This document shows, one piece after another, positions 1 through 7,706 of a stretch of 64,000 nucleotides of DNA; within the stretch, counting starts at the first letter, position 1; the number at the start of each line of letters is the position of its first letter. This DNA comes from Arthrobacter agilis (GTDB taxonomy: Bacteria; Actinomycetota; Actinomycetes; Actinomycetales; Micrococcaceae): the NCBI RefSeq assembly GCF_002157505.1, contig NZ_NFSC01000030.1:186001-250000 (forward strand). Direction: 5' to 3'. A model generated the notes under the pieces. The model was not told the DNA's origin. It was given only the letters and a program-made list of their open reading frames with translations, and searched no databases. Both the position numbers and the translations under genes were made by a program.

Positions 1-539
1 TCCGGGCGGTGAACAACATCCCGGCGAACCTCGTGTTCCCGATCCGCGGCGTCTACCTGGACGCGATCAACCGGGCCGACCGGCACATCTTCATCACGAT
101 GGCGTATTTCATCCCCGACCGGCAGATCCTCGACGCCCTGCTGCGGGCGAGCCGCCGGGGCGTCGACGTCCGGGTGATCCTGCCCGAGGAATCGAACCAC
201 GTGGTCTCCGACTGGCTGTCCCGCGGCTTCTACTCGGCGCTGATCGGCGCCGGGGTGCAGATCCTGCTGTACCAGAACTCGATGATCCATGCGAAGACGG
301 CGACGATCGACGGCGAGTGGAGCACGGTCGGTACCGCCAACATCGACCGCCTCAGCCTCACCGGGAACTACGAGATCAACCTGGAGATCTTCGACCGCGC
401 ACTCGCGGCGACCATGGAGGAGATCTTCGCGGTGGACTCCTCCAACTGCCGGCAGCTGACCCGGGAGGAATGGGAGAGCCGCCACCTCGTGGCCCGCGCC
501 AGCGAACTCATCCTCGCTCCGCTGCGCCCGTTCCTGTAG
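1..539 (+). CDS. Phospholipase D / cardiolipin synthase family protein, 3' part
   Basis: The reading frame is open from the first bases, so the gene starts upstream of the window and only about the last 178 residues are present. One HKD active-site motif is visible (HAKTATIDGEWSTVGTANID, about residue 95 of the fragment), followed by the conserved N-Y-E-N region typical of bacterial cardiolipin synthases. The family transfers phosphatidyl groups at the inner membrane, two HKD motifs forming one active site; the first motif must lie outside the window. The C-terminus (LVARASELILAPLRPFL) resembles the usual cardiolipin synthase end. A GTG at 9 is an internal codon. Confidence 0.85.
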   Translation, partial: RAVNNIPANLVFPIRGVYLDAINRADRHIFITMAYFIPDRQILDALLRASRRGVDVRVILPEESNHVVSDWLSRGFYSALIGAGVQILLYQNSMIHAKTATIDGEWSTVGTANIDRLSLTGNYEINLEIFDRALAATMEEIFAVDSSNCRQLTREEWESRHLVARASELILAPLRPFL

Positions 540-605
540 TCCCGGCGCTGCCCACCGGGCTGTCCGGTCCGGCGCTGCCCCGTCCGACTGCCCGTTCGAG
601 GAGGC

Positions 606-1322
606 TCAGTTCGAGGAGGCCGCACCCGGGGCCGGCCGATCCGGCGCGGAGAACCGCTCCATGTATCCGTGCTGCGAGGATTCCACGTGACCGGCCATCA
701 GCCGCTCCGCCTCGGCCTCGTTCCCCGCGTCGATCGCCGCGAGGATCGGCCGGTGCTCCCCCCACGACTGCTTCCCGCGGTTGTCGACGTCGGCGGCGTA
801 GAGCCACTCGATCTTCCCCGAGATCTGCCGGAGGAGCGCGGTCAGTGAGGCGCTGCCGCTGAGTTCGGCGACCCCGAGGTGGAAGCGGATGTTCAGTTCG
901 GGCAGGTCCCCGAGGGCGTCGGCCGCCACGGCGCGGTCTCCGTCGTCGAGGATGTCCGCGAGGGCACGCCGCGCGGAGAACCACTCCGTGCTCGGTGCAT
1001 CGGCCGCGAACTGCGCTGCCGCCCGGCGTGCCGCGCGCCGTGCGATCGTCGCTTCGATGACGCGCCGGACGGCGAAGAGGTCCTCGGCGTCGTCGAGCGG
1101 GATCTCCGCCACCGTGGAACCCGCGTAGGGTTTCGACTCGACGAAGCCCTCCGCCTCCAGCGCACGCAGCGCCTCCCGCACAGGCACGCGCGACACCCCG
1201 TACTTGGCGGCCAGCGCGGCCTCCGTGACCCGGACGCCCGGATGCAGTGCGCCGAAGATGATGTCGCGGCGGATGGCGTCGAGGACGCGCTGTGGCGCTG
1301 CGGCGTCCTGCTCAGGCCGCAA
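606..1322 (-). CDS. GntR family transcriptional regulator (FCD type)
   Basis: A 238-aa repressor-type protein with an N-terminal winged helix (EAALAAKYGVSRVPVREALRA) followed by an all-helical FCD ligand-binding domain containing the usual histidine-rich positions (FHLGVAEL, GEHRPILAAI, GHVESSQH). The frame stays open far upstream inside the preceding gene, so the start must be inferred: TTG at 1322, 20 nt after the stop of the gamma-glutamyltransferase gene, gives the normal family length. No ATG or GTG suits. Probably cotranscribed with that gene and likely to control it; a pair of GTATAC-type palindromes sits in the promoter region at 3221-3260. FCD regulators usually sense organic acids, so the ligand is unknown. 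Confidence 0.85.
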   Translation of the reverse strand: MRPEQDAAAPQRVLDAIRRDIIFGALHPGVRVTEAALAAKYGVSRVPVREALRALEAEGFVESKPYAGSTVAEIPLDDAEDLFAVRRVIEATIARRAARRAAAQFAADAPSTEWFSARRALADILDDGDRAVAADALGDLPELNIRFHLGVAELSGSASLTALLRQISGKIEWLYAADVDNRGKQSWGEHRPILAAIDAGNEAEAERLMAGHVESSQHGYMERFSAPDRPAPGAASSN

Positions 1323-1342
1323 ACGCCGCGCCCGTCCGGTGT

Positions 1343-3148
1343 TCAGCGTCCTGCGGCATAACCCTGTGCTCCCCGCGGGTTGGCGGCGGCGGACAGCACG
1401 CCGGTCTCGGAGTCCCTGGTGACGCAGGACAGCCTGCCGAGGGCCCAGTCCCCCGCCCGGGTGATGACATGGCCCCGGCGTTCGAGGTCCGCGATGACGT
1501 CCTCGCCCAGCCGGTCCTCGACCACGGCACCGCCCGGTTCCCAGGTGCGGGGCCAGAAGGAGCCGGGGATGGACGTGGTGTGGAGGGACGGTGCGTCGAT
1601 GGCCTGCTGCGGCGTGTAACCTCCGACGATGGTGCGGAGGATGTAGAGCAGCTGCCACTGGTCCTGCTGGTCGCCACCGGGTGAGCCGAGGGCGACGACG
1701 GGCTGGCCGTCCTTGAGGATGAGCGTCGGGGTGAGCGTGGTGCGGGGCCGCTTGCCCGGCTGCAGCGTGGACGGCGCGCCGTCCTCCAGCCAGGTCATCT
1801 GCAGCCGGGAGCCGAGACAGAACCCGAGCTCGGGGATGGTGGGTGAGGACTGCAGCCAGCCTCCGCTCGGTGTCGCGGAGACCATGTTGCCCTGCGAGTC
1901 GACGACGTCGATATGGCACGTGTCGCCGCGCGTCTCCCCGCTGCGCGAGACCGTCGGTTCGCCCACCCCGGCGAACCGGCTGCCGCCGGCGGCAGGCGGC
2001 GTGTAGTCGACCCGCAGCGGAGGGGTGAAGGGTTCGAAGCCCGGGACCCTCCCGGGCCGGAACTCAAGCGAGGCCTCGTCCCCGATGAGGGCACGCCGCT
2101 CGGCGGCGTACTCCTGGGAGAGCAGGTAGTCCAGGGGGACGTCGGCGTCGCCGTAGTACGCCTCCCGGTCGGCGATGGCGAGCTTCTGCGCCTCGAGGAT
2201 GGTGTGCGCGCCGATCGCGGTGGACGGATCGAGGCGCTCGTCGTCGAACCCGTCGAGGATGGCGAGGGTCTGCAGCAGCGCCGGGCCCTGGCCCCAGGGG
2301 CCGGTCTTGGCGATGGTGTGGCCGCGGAACTCGAGGGTTGTCGCCTCCTCGTACTCTGCTTCGAAGCCGGCGAAGTCCTCGACGGTGAGGACGCCGGCGT
2401 GGTCCAGCCCGGAGGAGTGCCGGTGGGGCGTCCGGACGAACTTGGCGGCTGCCTGGGCCACGAGTCCGGTGCGCCACTCGAGGCGGGCGGCGTCGATGCG
2501 CTCGGCCCGCGTCACGCCGTCGGCAGCCGCCGCGACCAGGGACCCGAGGACGCGGGCGTACGCCTCGTTGCGGATGACCTCGCCCTCGCGCGGCGGCCTG
2601 CCCTCCGGCATCCAGAGGGCAGCCGACGTGGGCCAGTGCTCGGTGAAGAGGTCCGCCACGGCCGCGATAGTGGCTCCGACGCGCCCGAGGGCGGGGTGGC
2701 CCTCGCGGGCATAGCCGATCGCGAAGGCCAGGACGTCCCCGAGCTCCCACGTCCCGTGATCGCGCAGCAGGACCAGCCAGGCGTCGACGGCGGCCGGGAC
2801 CGCAGCGGCGAGGGCCCCTGCGCCCGGGACGAGTTCGAGGCCCTCCTCGAGGTAGTGCTCCCGGGTGGCGGCGGCCGGTGCAGGGCCCTGCCCCATGAGA
2901 ACCACGGGCCGGCCCGGCTCCTCGGCCGTGGCGAAGACGCCGGTCATGTCGCCTCCCGGTCCGTTGAGGTGCGGCTCGACGACGTGCAGGACGAATGCTC
3001 CGGCGACGGCGGCGTCGAACGCGTTGCCGCCGCGCTCCAGCACGGCCTGCGCCGATGCTGTGGCCAGCCAGTGCGTCGATGCGCTCATGCCGAAGGTGCC
3101 CTGGAGGGTGGGCCGCGTGGTGAAGGAGGGAGGGGAGGTGTACGTCAT
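1343..3148 (-). CDS. Gamma-glutamyltransferase-like Ntn hydrolase
   Basis: A 601-aa protein of the GGT / cephalosporin-acylase group, autocatalytically cleaved enzymes that hydrolyse or transfer gamma-glutamyl or related amide groups. The N-terminal part has ASAQAVLERGGNAFDAAVA and HLNGPGGD. The presumed nucleophile is Thr410 in GDTCHIDVVD, which would become the N-terminus of the small subunit. The segment before it reads PWGQGP where classical GGTs have PSSGG, so the substrate may not be glutathione. No signal peptide is visible, so it is probably cytoplasmic. The ATG is preceded by GAAAGG. The GntR gene follows after 20 nt. Confidence 0.85.
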   Translation of the reverse strand: MTYTSPPSFTTRPTLQGTFGMSASTHWLATASAQAVLERGGNAFDAAVAGAFVLHVVEPHLNGPGGDMTGVFATAEEPGRPVVLMGQGPAPAAATREHYLEEGLELVPGAGALAAAVPAAVDAWLVLLRDHGTWELGDVLAFAIGYAREGHPALGRVGATIAAVADLFTEHWPTSAALWMPEGRPPREGEVIRNEAYARVLGSLVAAAADGVTRAERIDAARLEWRTGLVAQAAAKFVRTPHRHSSGLDHAGVLTVEDFAGFEAEYEEATTLEFRGHTIAKTGPWGQGPALLQTLAILDGFDDERLDPSTAIGAHTILEAQKLAIADREAYYGDADVPLDYLLSQEYAAERRALIGDEASLEFRPGRVPGFEPFTPPLRVDYTPPAAGGSRFAGVGEPTVSRSGETRGDTCHIDVVDSQGNMVSATPSGGWLQSSPTIPELGFCLGSRLQMTWLEDGAPSTLQPGKRPRTTLTPTLILKDGQPVVALGSPGGDQQDQWQLLYILRTIVGGYTPQQAIDAPSLHTTSIPGSFWPRTWEPGGAVVEDRLGEDVIADLERRGHVITRAGDWALGRLSCVTRDSETGVLSAAANPRGAQGYAAGR

Positions 3149-3220
3149 CGGCTACCTTTCATCGGGAGCGCCCAGGACGATCATGCGAAGCGGCGGGAGC
3201 GTTCTCATGGGCAGGTGCGG

Positions 3221-3260
3221 ATTGAATACAATCGACTCCACGACGATAGGCGTCGTATAC
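3221..3260. promoter_or_regulatory. Twin GTATAC-type palindromes, probable GntR operator
   Basis: In the divergent gap between the gamma-glutamyltransferase gene and the YoaK gene lie ATTGAATACAAT (3221-3232), one base from a perfect palindrome, and a GTATAC core (3255-3260). Their centres are 31 bp apart, about three helical turns. FCD-type GntR proteins commonly bind such AT-rich TATAC palindromes. Assignment to the neighbouring GntR protein is inferred from position only. Confidence 0.5.
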
Positions 3261-3294
3261 ATTCGCGGCAAGACCGTAGGCGAGGGACATCATC

Positions 3295-4014
3295 GTGAAG
3301 AACCGCGTGGCGACGGACCGGCTCCATCTCTGGCTCATGCTCAGCCTGACGTTCTCGACCGGCGTCATCGACGCCGTCGGCTACCTCGGCCTCGACCGCG
3401 TGTTCACGGGCAACATGACGGGCAACGTCGTCCTCCTCGGTATGGCCTTCACGGGTGGCACAGGCCTGCCCGTCCTCCGGCCCGCGCTCGCCCTCGCCTT
3501 CTTCATGGTCGGAGCGGCACTCGCCGGCCGTGTCCTGCGGAAGGGGCCGGAGGGATGGTCGGGCCGCACCTCGAGCACGCTCCTCACGGTGGCCCTCGGG
3601 CTGACCGCCCTCGCGGTGTACGTCGCGCTCGTCGACGTGCAGGCCGAGGAGGTGCTCGGCAGTATCACCACATCGGTGCTCGCGACCATGATGGGCATCC
3701 AGGCCGCGACGGCGAAACGCCTGAAGGTCGCCGAGATCACCACCGTCGTCGTCACCTCCACGATCACGGGCCTCGCCTCGGACTCCCGGCTCGCCGGCGG
3801 GAAGAGCCCCTTCTGGGCGCGGCGCTTCTCCGCCATCGCGCTCATCATGGCCGGGGCCGTCATCGGCGCCCTCACGCTGAAGGTGGACCTCTGGCTCGGC
3901 GTGGCCGTCTCCGCACTGCTCTCCGCCGTCGTCACCCTCCTGGGCCACCTCCGCCACCGTCGGGACCGCAAGGAAGCAGTCGCAGGAAGCGCCAAGGAAA
4001 CCGCACTACGGTAG
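3295..4014 (+). CDS. YoaK family (DUF1275) membrane protein
   Basis: A 239-aa integral membrane protein with six predicted hydrophobic helices. It shows the DUF1275 hallmarks: an N-terminal S-x-x-T-G-x-x-D-A-x-x-Y segment (FSTGVIDAVGYLGL) and the FTGNMTGNVV motif, with QAATAKRL in the middle. Function of the family is not established. It starts with GTG behind a GAGGGA ribosome-binding site and is divergent from the gamma-glutamyltransferase gene, sharing the intergenic region with the probable GntR operator. The CPBP protease gene begins 4 nt after its stop, so the two are probably cotranscribed. Confidence 0.9.
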   Translation: MKNRVATDRLHLWLMLSLTFSTGVIDAVGYLGLDRVFTGNMTGNVVLLGMAFTGGTGLPVLRPALALAFFMVGAALAGRVLRKGPEGWSGRTSSTLLTVALGLTALAVYVALVDVQAEEVLGSITTSVLATMMGIQAATAKRLKVAEITTVVVTSTITGLASDSRLAGGKSPFWARRFSAIALIMAGAVIGALTLKVDLWLGVAVSALLSAVVTLLGHLRHRRDRKEAVAGSAKETALR

Positions 4015-4018
4015 AAGC

Positions 4019-5377
4019 ATGCAACAGCTCGACCAGCAGTTCGAATTCCACCGCCTGGCCCGCTCGTCGCCGCAGTACCGCTGGTGGAAAACGCTCCTCA
4101 CGGCGCTGCTCGGAGTCGCTCTCTACCTGGTCTTCACGGTGGTCCTGCTGATCGCCGGAGCGATCGTGGCACTCAGTACGTCGGCGGACGTCTCGCAGTA
4201 CCTGGACGCGGCGGCGGCGATCGATATGAGCGACCCCGTGATCTTCGCCTTCACCCTGGTCTCCCTGATCCTCATGATCCCGGCGCTCGCGCTCGCCGTG
4301 CTGATCACGGGACCCCGGCCCATCGGCCTGCTCTCGTCCGTGGCCGGCCGTATCCGCTGGCGGTGGCTGGGCGTGTGCGCCGCCGCGGCCCTGGCCGTGT
4401 TCCTGGTGAGCCTCGGCATCTCGACCGTTCTCGGCTTCCTCTCCCCGGAGGAGGCCGCAGCGGCGCCCGTGCAGCAGGATACGTCCACCCTGCTCGTCCT
4501 GCTGGTCCTCTCCATCCTTGCCGTCCCCTTTCAGGCTGCGGCCGAGGAGTACGTGTTCCGCGGCTTCCTGATGCAGGCCATCGGCGGCTGGCTCCGCCAC
4601 CCCGCCTTCGCGATCCTGCTGCCCGTGCCGCTGTTCGTCCTCGGCCACGTCTACGGACCGCTCGGCCAGGCCGACGTGGCGATCTTCGCCATCTTCGCCG
4701 GCTGGATCAGCTGGCGCACCGGCGGTTTGGAAGCGGCCATCGCGGTCCATGCGATCAACAACATGACCATCTTCGTGCTCGGCGCCTTCGGGCTGGTCGA
4801 CGTGAACTCCACCGAGGGATCCGTGAGCGGGCTCCTCGTGTCCGTGGCGACCATGGCGGTGACCGCTGGAGTCATCGTCCGCCTCGCGAACCGCCGCGGC
4901 ATCGACCGGACCCGCACGGTCGTTCCGCAGCCCGCAATCCAGTCTGCCCACCCCTACCGTGCGTATGTGGTTGCCGGTGCAGGCACGCAAACATCGTCCG
5001 GACATCAGGGGGTACCGGACGGCCGGAACCCCTGGGCACAGGAGCATGGACTGCCCCACACTACGCCGGCCGCTCACGATCCGTCGCAGTACGATCCCTC
5101 GCGCTACGGGACGCGACCCGCATCGTCCCCCCAGCGCGTCGTCGTGCCGACGGAGTCGTACGTGCCGCCCGTGCAGCCCGCTCCACCGACCGCCTTCTCG
5201 CCACCGGGTCCCCCCGCATCCCCCACCCGCCCGAACTCCCCGGCGACGCCTGCTGCCCCCGCTCGGGACTACAGCGCCGACCGGCACCCTTCCGGACCTA
5301 CCCACCCGCCAGGTCCGGGTCACCCGGCGGGGCCGGGCTACCCCCGATCCCACCTAGACACTGCAGAATCCGAGTGA
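4019..5377 (+). CDS. CPBP family intramembrane metalloprotease with proline-rich tail
   Basis: A 452-aa multi-spanning membrane protein of the CPBP/CAAX (Abi) family. The three catalytic motifs are present: EEYVFRG (Glu176-Glu177), FVLGH (His about 210) and HAINN. Hydrophobic helices fill residues 30-300. The last ~140 residues are an unusual low-complexity, Pro/Ser/Thr-rich tail outside the catalytic fold, probably disordered and cytoplasmic or periplasmic. Bacterial relatives cleave membrane-embedded substrates and some give bacteriocin immunity; the substrate here cannot be read. ATG start 4 nt after the YoaK stop. Confidence 0.88.
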   Translation: MQQLDQQFEFHRLARSSPQYRWWKTLLTALLGVALYLVFTVVLLIAGAIVALSTSADVSQYLDAAAAIDMSDPVIFAFTLVSLILMIPALALAVLITGPRPIGLLSSVAGRIRWRWLGVCAAAALAVFLVSLGISTVLGFLSPEEAAAAPVQQDTSTLLVLLVLSILAVPFQAAAEEYVFRGFLMQAIGGWLRHPAFAILLPVPLFVLGHVYGPLGQADVAIFAIFAGWISWRTGGLEAAIAVHAINNMTIFVLGAFGLVDVNSTEGSVSGLLVSVATMAVTAGVIVRLANRRGIDRTRTVVPQPAIQSAHPYRAYVVAGAGTQTSSGHQGVPDGRNPWAQEHGLPHTTPAAHDPSQYDPSRYGTRPASSPQRVVVPTESYVPPVQPAPPTAFSPPGPPASPTRPNSPATPAAPARDYSADRHPSGPTHPPGPGHPAGPGYPRSHLDTAESE

Positions 5378-5447
5378 CACGAGAAGAGGGCCGGCACCGG
5401 ATGTAAAGAGCGCCGTTATCTTCGAGGCGTGACCGATCTAACGGGGC

Positions 5448-5477
5448 ATTTGTTTTGTACAAATCAAAACAACAAAT
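5448..5477. promoter_or_regulatory. AT-rich inverted repeat upstream of Fur-family gene
   Basis: A starkly AT-rich block in a high-GC context. GTTTTG (5452-5457) and CAAAAC (5465-5470) form a perfect inverted repeat around TACAAAT; the arms extend imperfectly to ATTTG and CAAAT, and TTTGTACAAA (5454-5463) is itself palindromic. It ends 11 nt before the start of the Fur-family gene. Fur-type repressors bind AT-rich palindromes and often autoregulate, so this is probably its own operator. Confidence 0.6.
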
Positions 5478-5488
5478 AAACTGAGTTC

Positions 5489-5953
5489 ATGGGGACTTCC
5501 GCCGATCAGCACTTGCGGACGGACGCGCTCCGCGCGTCGATCCGGGCGGCGGGACTGAAGGTCACGGCACCGCGCCTCGCGGTGCTGCAGGCAGTGCAGG
5601 ACAACCCGCACTCGAGTACGGAGCAGGTGACGGCGGTGGTACGCGCCGTCCTGAACGGTTCGTCCAGCCAGGCCGTGTACGGCATCCTCGCCGTCTTCAC
5701 CGGCGCAGGACTCGTCCGGCGCTTCGATCCCCCGGGGTCGCCTGCGCTGTTCGAGTGCAGGGTGGGTGACAACCACCACCATCTGGTATGTATCCGGTGC
5801 GGCGCGATCAGGGACGTCGACTGCGTCGTGGGTGAGGCGCCATGCCTCGCTCCGTCGGATACATCGGGCTTCGCCGTCCTCACAGCGAATGTCACCTTCA
5901 CTGGCCTCTGCGAGGAGTGCCAGAACCCGCCGTCGGACGCCATCCCCGTCTAG
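5489..5953 (+). CDS. Fur family transcriptional regulator (FurA/PerR-like)
   Basis: A 154-aa metal-dependent repressor. The N-terminal winged helix (residues about 10-90) is followed by a dimerisation domain with the HHHLVC metal-site motif and two CxxC pairs (CIRC and CEEC), which form the structural zinc site in PerR/FurA-type proteins. Actinobacterial FurA proteins control catalase-peroxidase genes in response to peroxide, but no catalase lies next to this gene. The AT-rich palindrome immediately upstream suggests autoregulation. The next gene, a small repeat protein 136 nt downstream, may be in the same regulon. Peroxide sensing rather than iron or zinc sensing is an inference. Confidence 0.88.
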   Translation: MGTSADQHLRTDALRASIRAAGLKVTAPRLAVLQAVQDNPHSSTEQVTAVVRAVLNGSSSQAVYGILAVFTGAGLVRRFDPPGSPALFECRVGDNHHHLVCIRCGAIRDVDCVVGEAPCLAPSDTSGFAVLTANVTFTGLCEECQNPPSDAIPV

Positions 5954-6089
5954 GCAGCCGTCAGGCGGCTGGTCCACTGCGGCCGGGTCCAGCAAGGACC
6001 GCCGTTCGACGCTGCCAGAAATCAGGCGCGGGAGCGAGATAGCGCCCGTGCCCCATTCCGTGCCCAGCGCACACATCAAAGGAGACACC

Positions 6090-6320
6090 ATGTCACTGCT
6101 CGACCGCGCCACAACCCGTTCCACGGCGGACGCCACGACCCTTCCCGCCACCTTCGCGCCTCTGGGCGGCCGTTACGTATCGAGCCGTCCCCGTCGTTCA
6201 GGCATGGAGGGGACCTATGTGACGCTGGGCGCACCCACGCGGCCGACGCACCGCGGGACCTACGTCACGACGCCGACCCCGGCACCGGTCTCCGGAGGCC
6301 GGTACACCTTCTCGGAGTGA
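6090..6320 (+). CDS. 76-aa protein with four G-x-Y repeats
   Basis: Not recognised. The ATG follows a strong AAAGGAGA ribosome-binding site, and a strong hairpin terminator lies directly after the stop, so this is a genuine gene. The protein carries four copies of a short motif: GGRYVS (26-31), GTYVTL (41-46), GTYVTT (56-61) and GGRYTF (69-74), spaced about 13-15 residues apart, with basic, Pro/Thr-rich spacers. It has no signal peptide, membrane helix or cysteine. It lies downstream of the Fur-family regulator on the same strand. The repeat could form beta-hairpins or bind a polyanion; function is unknown. Confidence 0.75.
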   Translation: MSLLDRATTRSTADATTLPATFAPLGGRYVSSRPRRSGMEGTYVTLGAPTRPTHRGTYVTTPTPAPVSGGRYTFSE

Positions 6321-6323
6321 CCC

Positions 6324-6346
6324 GGGCCGGGCCTGACGCCCGGCCC
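6324..6346. terminator. Hairpin terminator between convergent genes
   Basis: A perfect 9-bp stem, GGGCCGGGC (6324-6332) and GCCCGGCCC (6338-6346), with a 5-nt loop. It lies between the stop of the small repeat protein (6320) and the stop of the convergent pentapeptide-repeat gene (6357), so it can serve both directions. There is no long T-tract. Confidence 0.6.
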
Positions 6347-6356
6347 CTCGCACCCG

Positions 6357-7028
6357 TCAGCCCTCGACGCGCAGGCCCATGCTGTCGGCGAGGAACGGGG
6401 CCAGCAGCTGCAGCTGGTACTCGTCGATCGTGGCGCCGCGCAGGCCATCGAGGCCGCTGATGCCCCGGAAGCTGCTGGTGCGGAGGTCCGCGTCCTTCAG
6501 CTGGGCACCGTCCAGCGTGAGCGTGCCGATCGTGCAGTCCTGCAGCGCCAGCCGGTTCGCCCGCACGCCCGTGAGGTCCAGTTCCCCGATGATGCACCCG
6601 CTCACGAGGACATCCGTCAGCTGGGCGCTGCGGAAATTCACGTAGTCGAGCTTGCCGCCGTCGAGGTGCACGCCGTCGAGCCGGCTGTCGTAGAGCTCCG
6701 CCGAACCCCACCGCGTGCTCCGCAGCGACGTCTCACGCCAACTGCTCCGCGGAGCACGGAACACCGGTGCGAAGAGGTCCTCGAAGGCGCACTCGATGAA
6801 ACGCGCGCCGCGCAGCTCGGTGTCGTTGAGCGACACTCCCTGCAGCACACACTCCTGTAGCGTGATCCCGGCGAGCTCCTCGCCGTCGAAGGATGCGCGT
6901 TCATACAGCTCCCCTTCCCGGTGGTCGCCGTCGAGCAGGTGCGGCTCCTCGACCCGGGAGACGTCCCGCGGTGCCCGCAGGGAAAGTCGCGGGGCGTTCG
7001 TGGCGCTCGCCAGTGTTTTCCTGACCAT
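6357..7028 (-). CDS. Pentapeptide-repeat protein
   Basis: A 223-aa protein whose central 150 residues show the A(D/N)LXX-type periodicity of pentapeptide repeats (for example LRGARFIECAF, LDGVHLDGGKLDYVNFRSAQ, LKDADLRTSSFRG), expected to fold as a right-handed quadrilateral beta-helix. The start ATG at 7028 follows GGAGG; longer frames upstream are non-coding. Some relatives mimic DNA and bind gyrase (Qnr, MfpA), but this group of single-domain actinobacterial proteins is uncharacterised. Stands alone, convergent with the small repeat protein. Confidence 0.85.
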   Translation of the reverse strand: MVRKTLASATNAPRLSLRAPRDVSRVEEPHLLDGDHREGELYERASFDGEELAGITLQECVLQGVSLNDTELRGARFIECAFEDLFAPVFRAPRSSWRETSLRSTRWGSAELYDSRLDGVHLDGGKLDYVNFRSAQLTDVLVSGCIIGELDLTGVRANRLALQDCTIGTLTLDGAQLKDADLRTSSFRGISGLDGLRGATIDEYQLQLLAPFLADSMGLRVEG

Positions 7029-7191
7029 GGTCCCTCCGGAACATCGCGTCGTATATCCGTCGTCGATGCGACTGCACCGGCTCGCCAGTCTAGCTGCGCC
7101 GTCCGGGGCGGCCGGCCCTGCGCTGCTGTGCAGGGGGCGAACGGACGCCGCCCGTGCTTTACTGGCATTCGTTCTTCCAGGGGGGAAACCG

Positions 7192-7656
7192 ATGGTCAGC
7201 GACCGCATGCAGAACACGTACGACCCGCGCTACGACGGGATCTACCAGCGCGGGGCCGCGGAGGCCGCGTCCCGGGCAGTGCCTCCCGCGCCGCACGCGC
7301 CAGCACTGCCCCGGCCGGCAGAAGATGCCGCTGCCCCCTCGGTGATCCGCGAGGTGGGTTCCGAAGCACCCGGGCAGCCAGAGCCCAGCACGCCGCCCCG
7401 CAATCCCTTCGATGTCTGGGCCTGGGTCGTCGCGGCCCTGCTCGTGGCCCTCGGGGTGTACTTCCTCTCGGCCCCGATGATGTACGAGCAGCAGTACGTG
7501 GAGCAGTCCGCCCAGGGACAGATGGGCACGCCCTACAGCAACCCCTGGTTCAACTACACGGTGGCGGCCGCCCCGCCCCTGATCTTCCTCGGCGTCGCCA
7601 CTGCCGTCGTCCAGCTCTTCGTGCTCTCCATCCGCCACACGCTGCGCACCCGCTGA
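7192..7656 (+). CDS. Small two-helix membrane protein
   Basis: Not recognised by family. A 154-aa protein: residues 1-75 are hydrophilic, Pro/Ala-rich and probably cytoplasmic, then come two hydrophobic helices (about 80-98, WVVAALLVALGVYFL, and about 125-148, LIFLGVATAVVQLFVL) separated by a short polar Q/Y-rich loop. The ATG follows GGGGGAAA. It lies 50 nt before the glutaminase gene on the same strand. No functional assignment is possible. Confidence 0.75.
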   Translation: MVSDRMQNTYDPRYDGIYQRGAAEAASRAVPPAPHAPALPRPAEDAAAPSVIREVGSEAPGQPEPSTPPRNPFDVWAWVVAALLVALGVYFLSAPMMYEQQYVEQSAQGQMGTPYSNPWFNYTVAAAPPLIFLGVATAVVQLFVLSIRHTLRTR

Positions 7657-7706
7657 CGGTCTGTGCACGGGGAAGGCGCGGCTGCCGTCCCCGTAGGGTG
7701 GACAGC

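Noticed and set aside
606-1919. GntR gene starting at 1919
   Set aside because: The extra 199 residues overlap the gamma-glutamyltransferase coding region in another frame and are Arg/His-rich; the DNA-binding domain only needs the TTG at 1322.
1913-3298. Plus-strand open frame of about 461 codons opposite the gamma-glutamyltransferase gene
   Set aside because: Antisense shadow; the minus strand carries the conserved GGT motifs.
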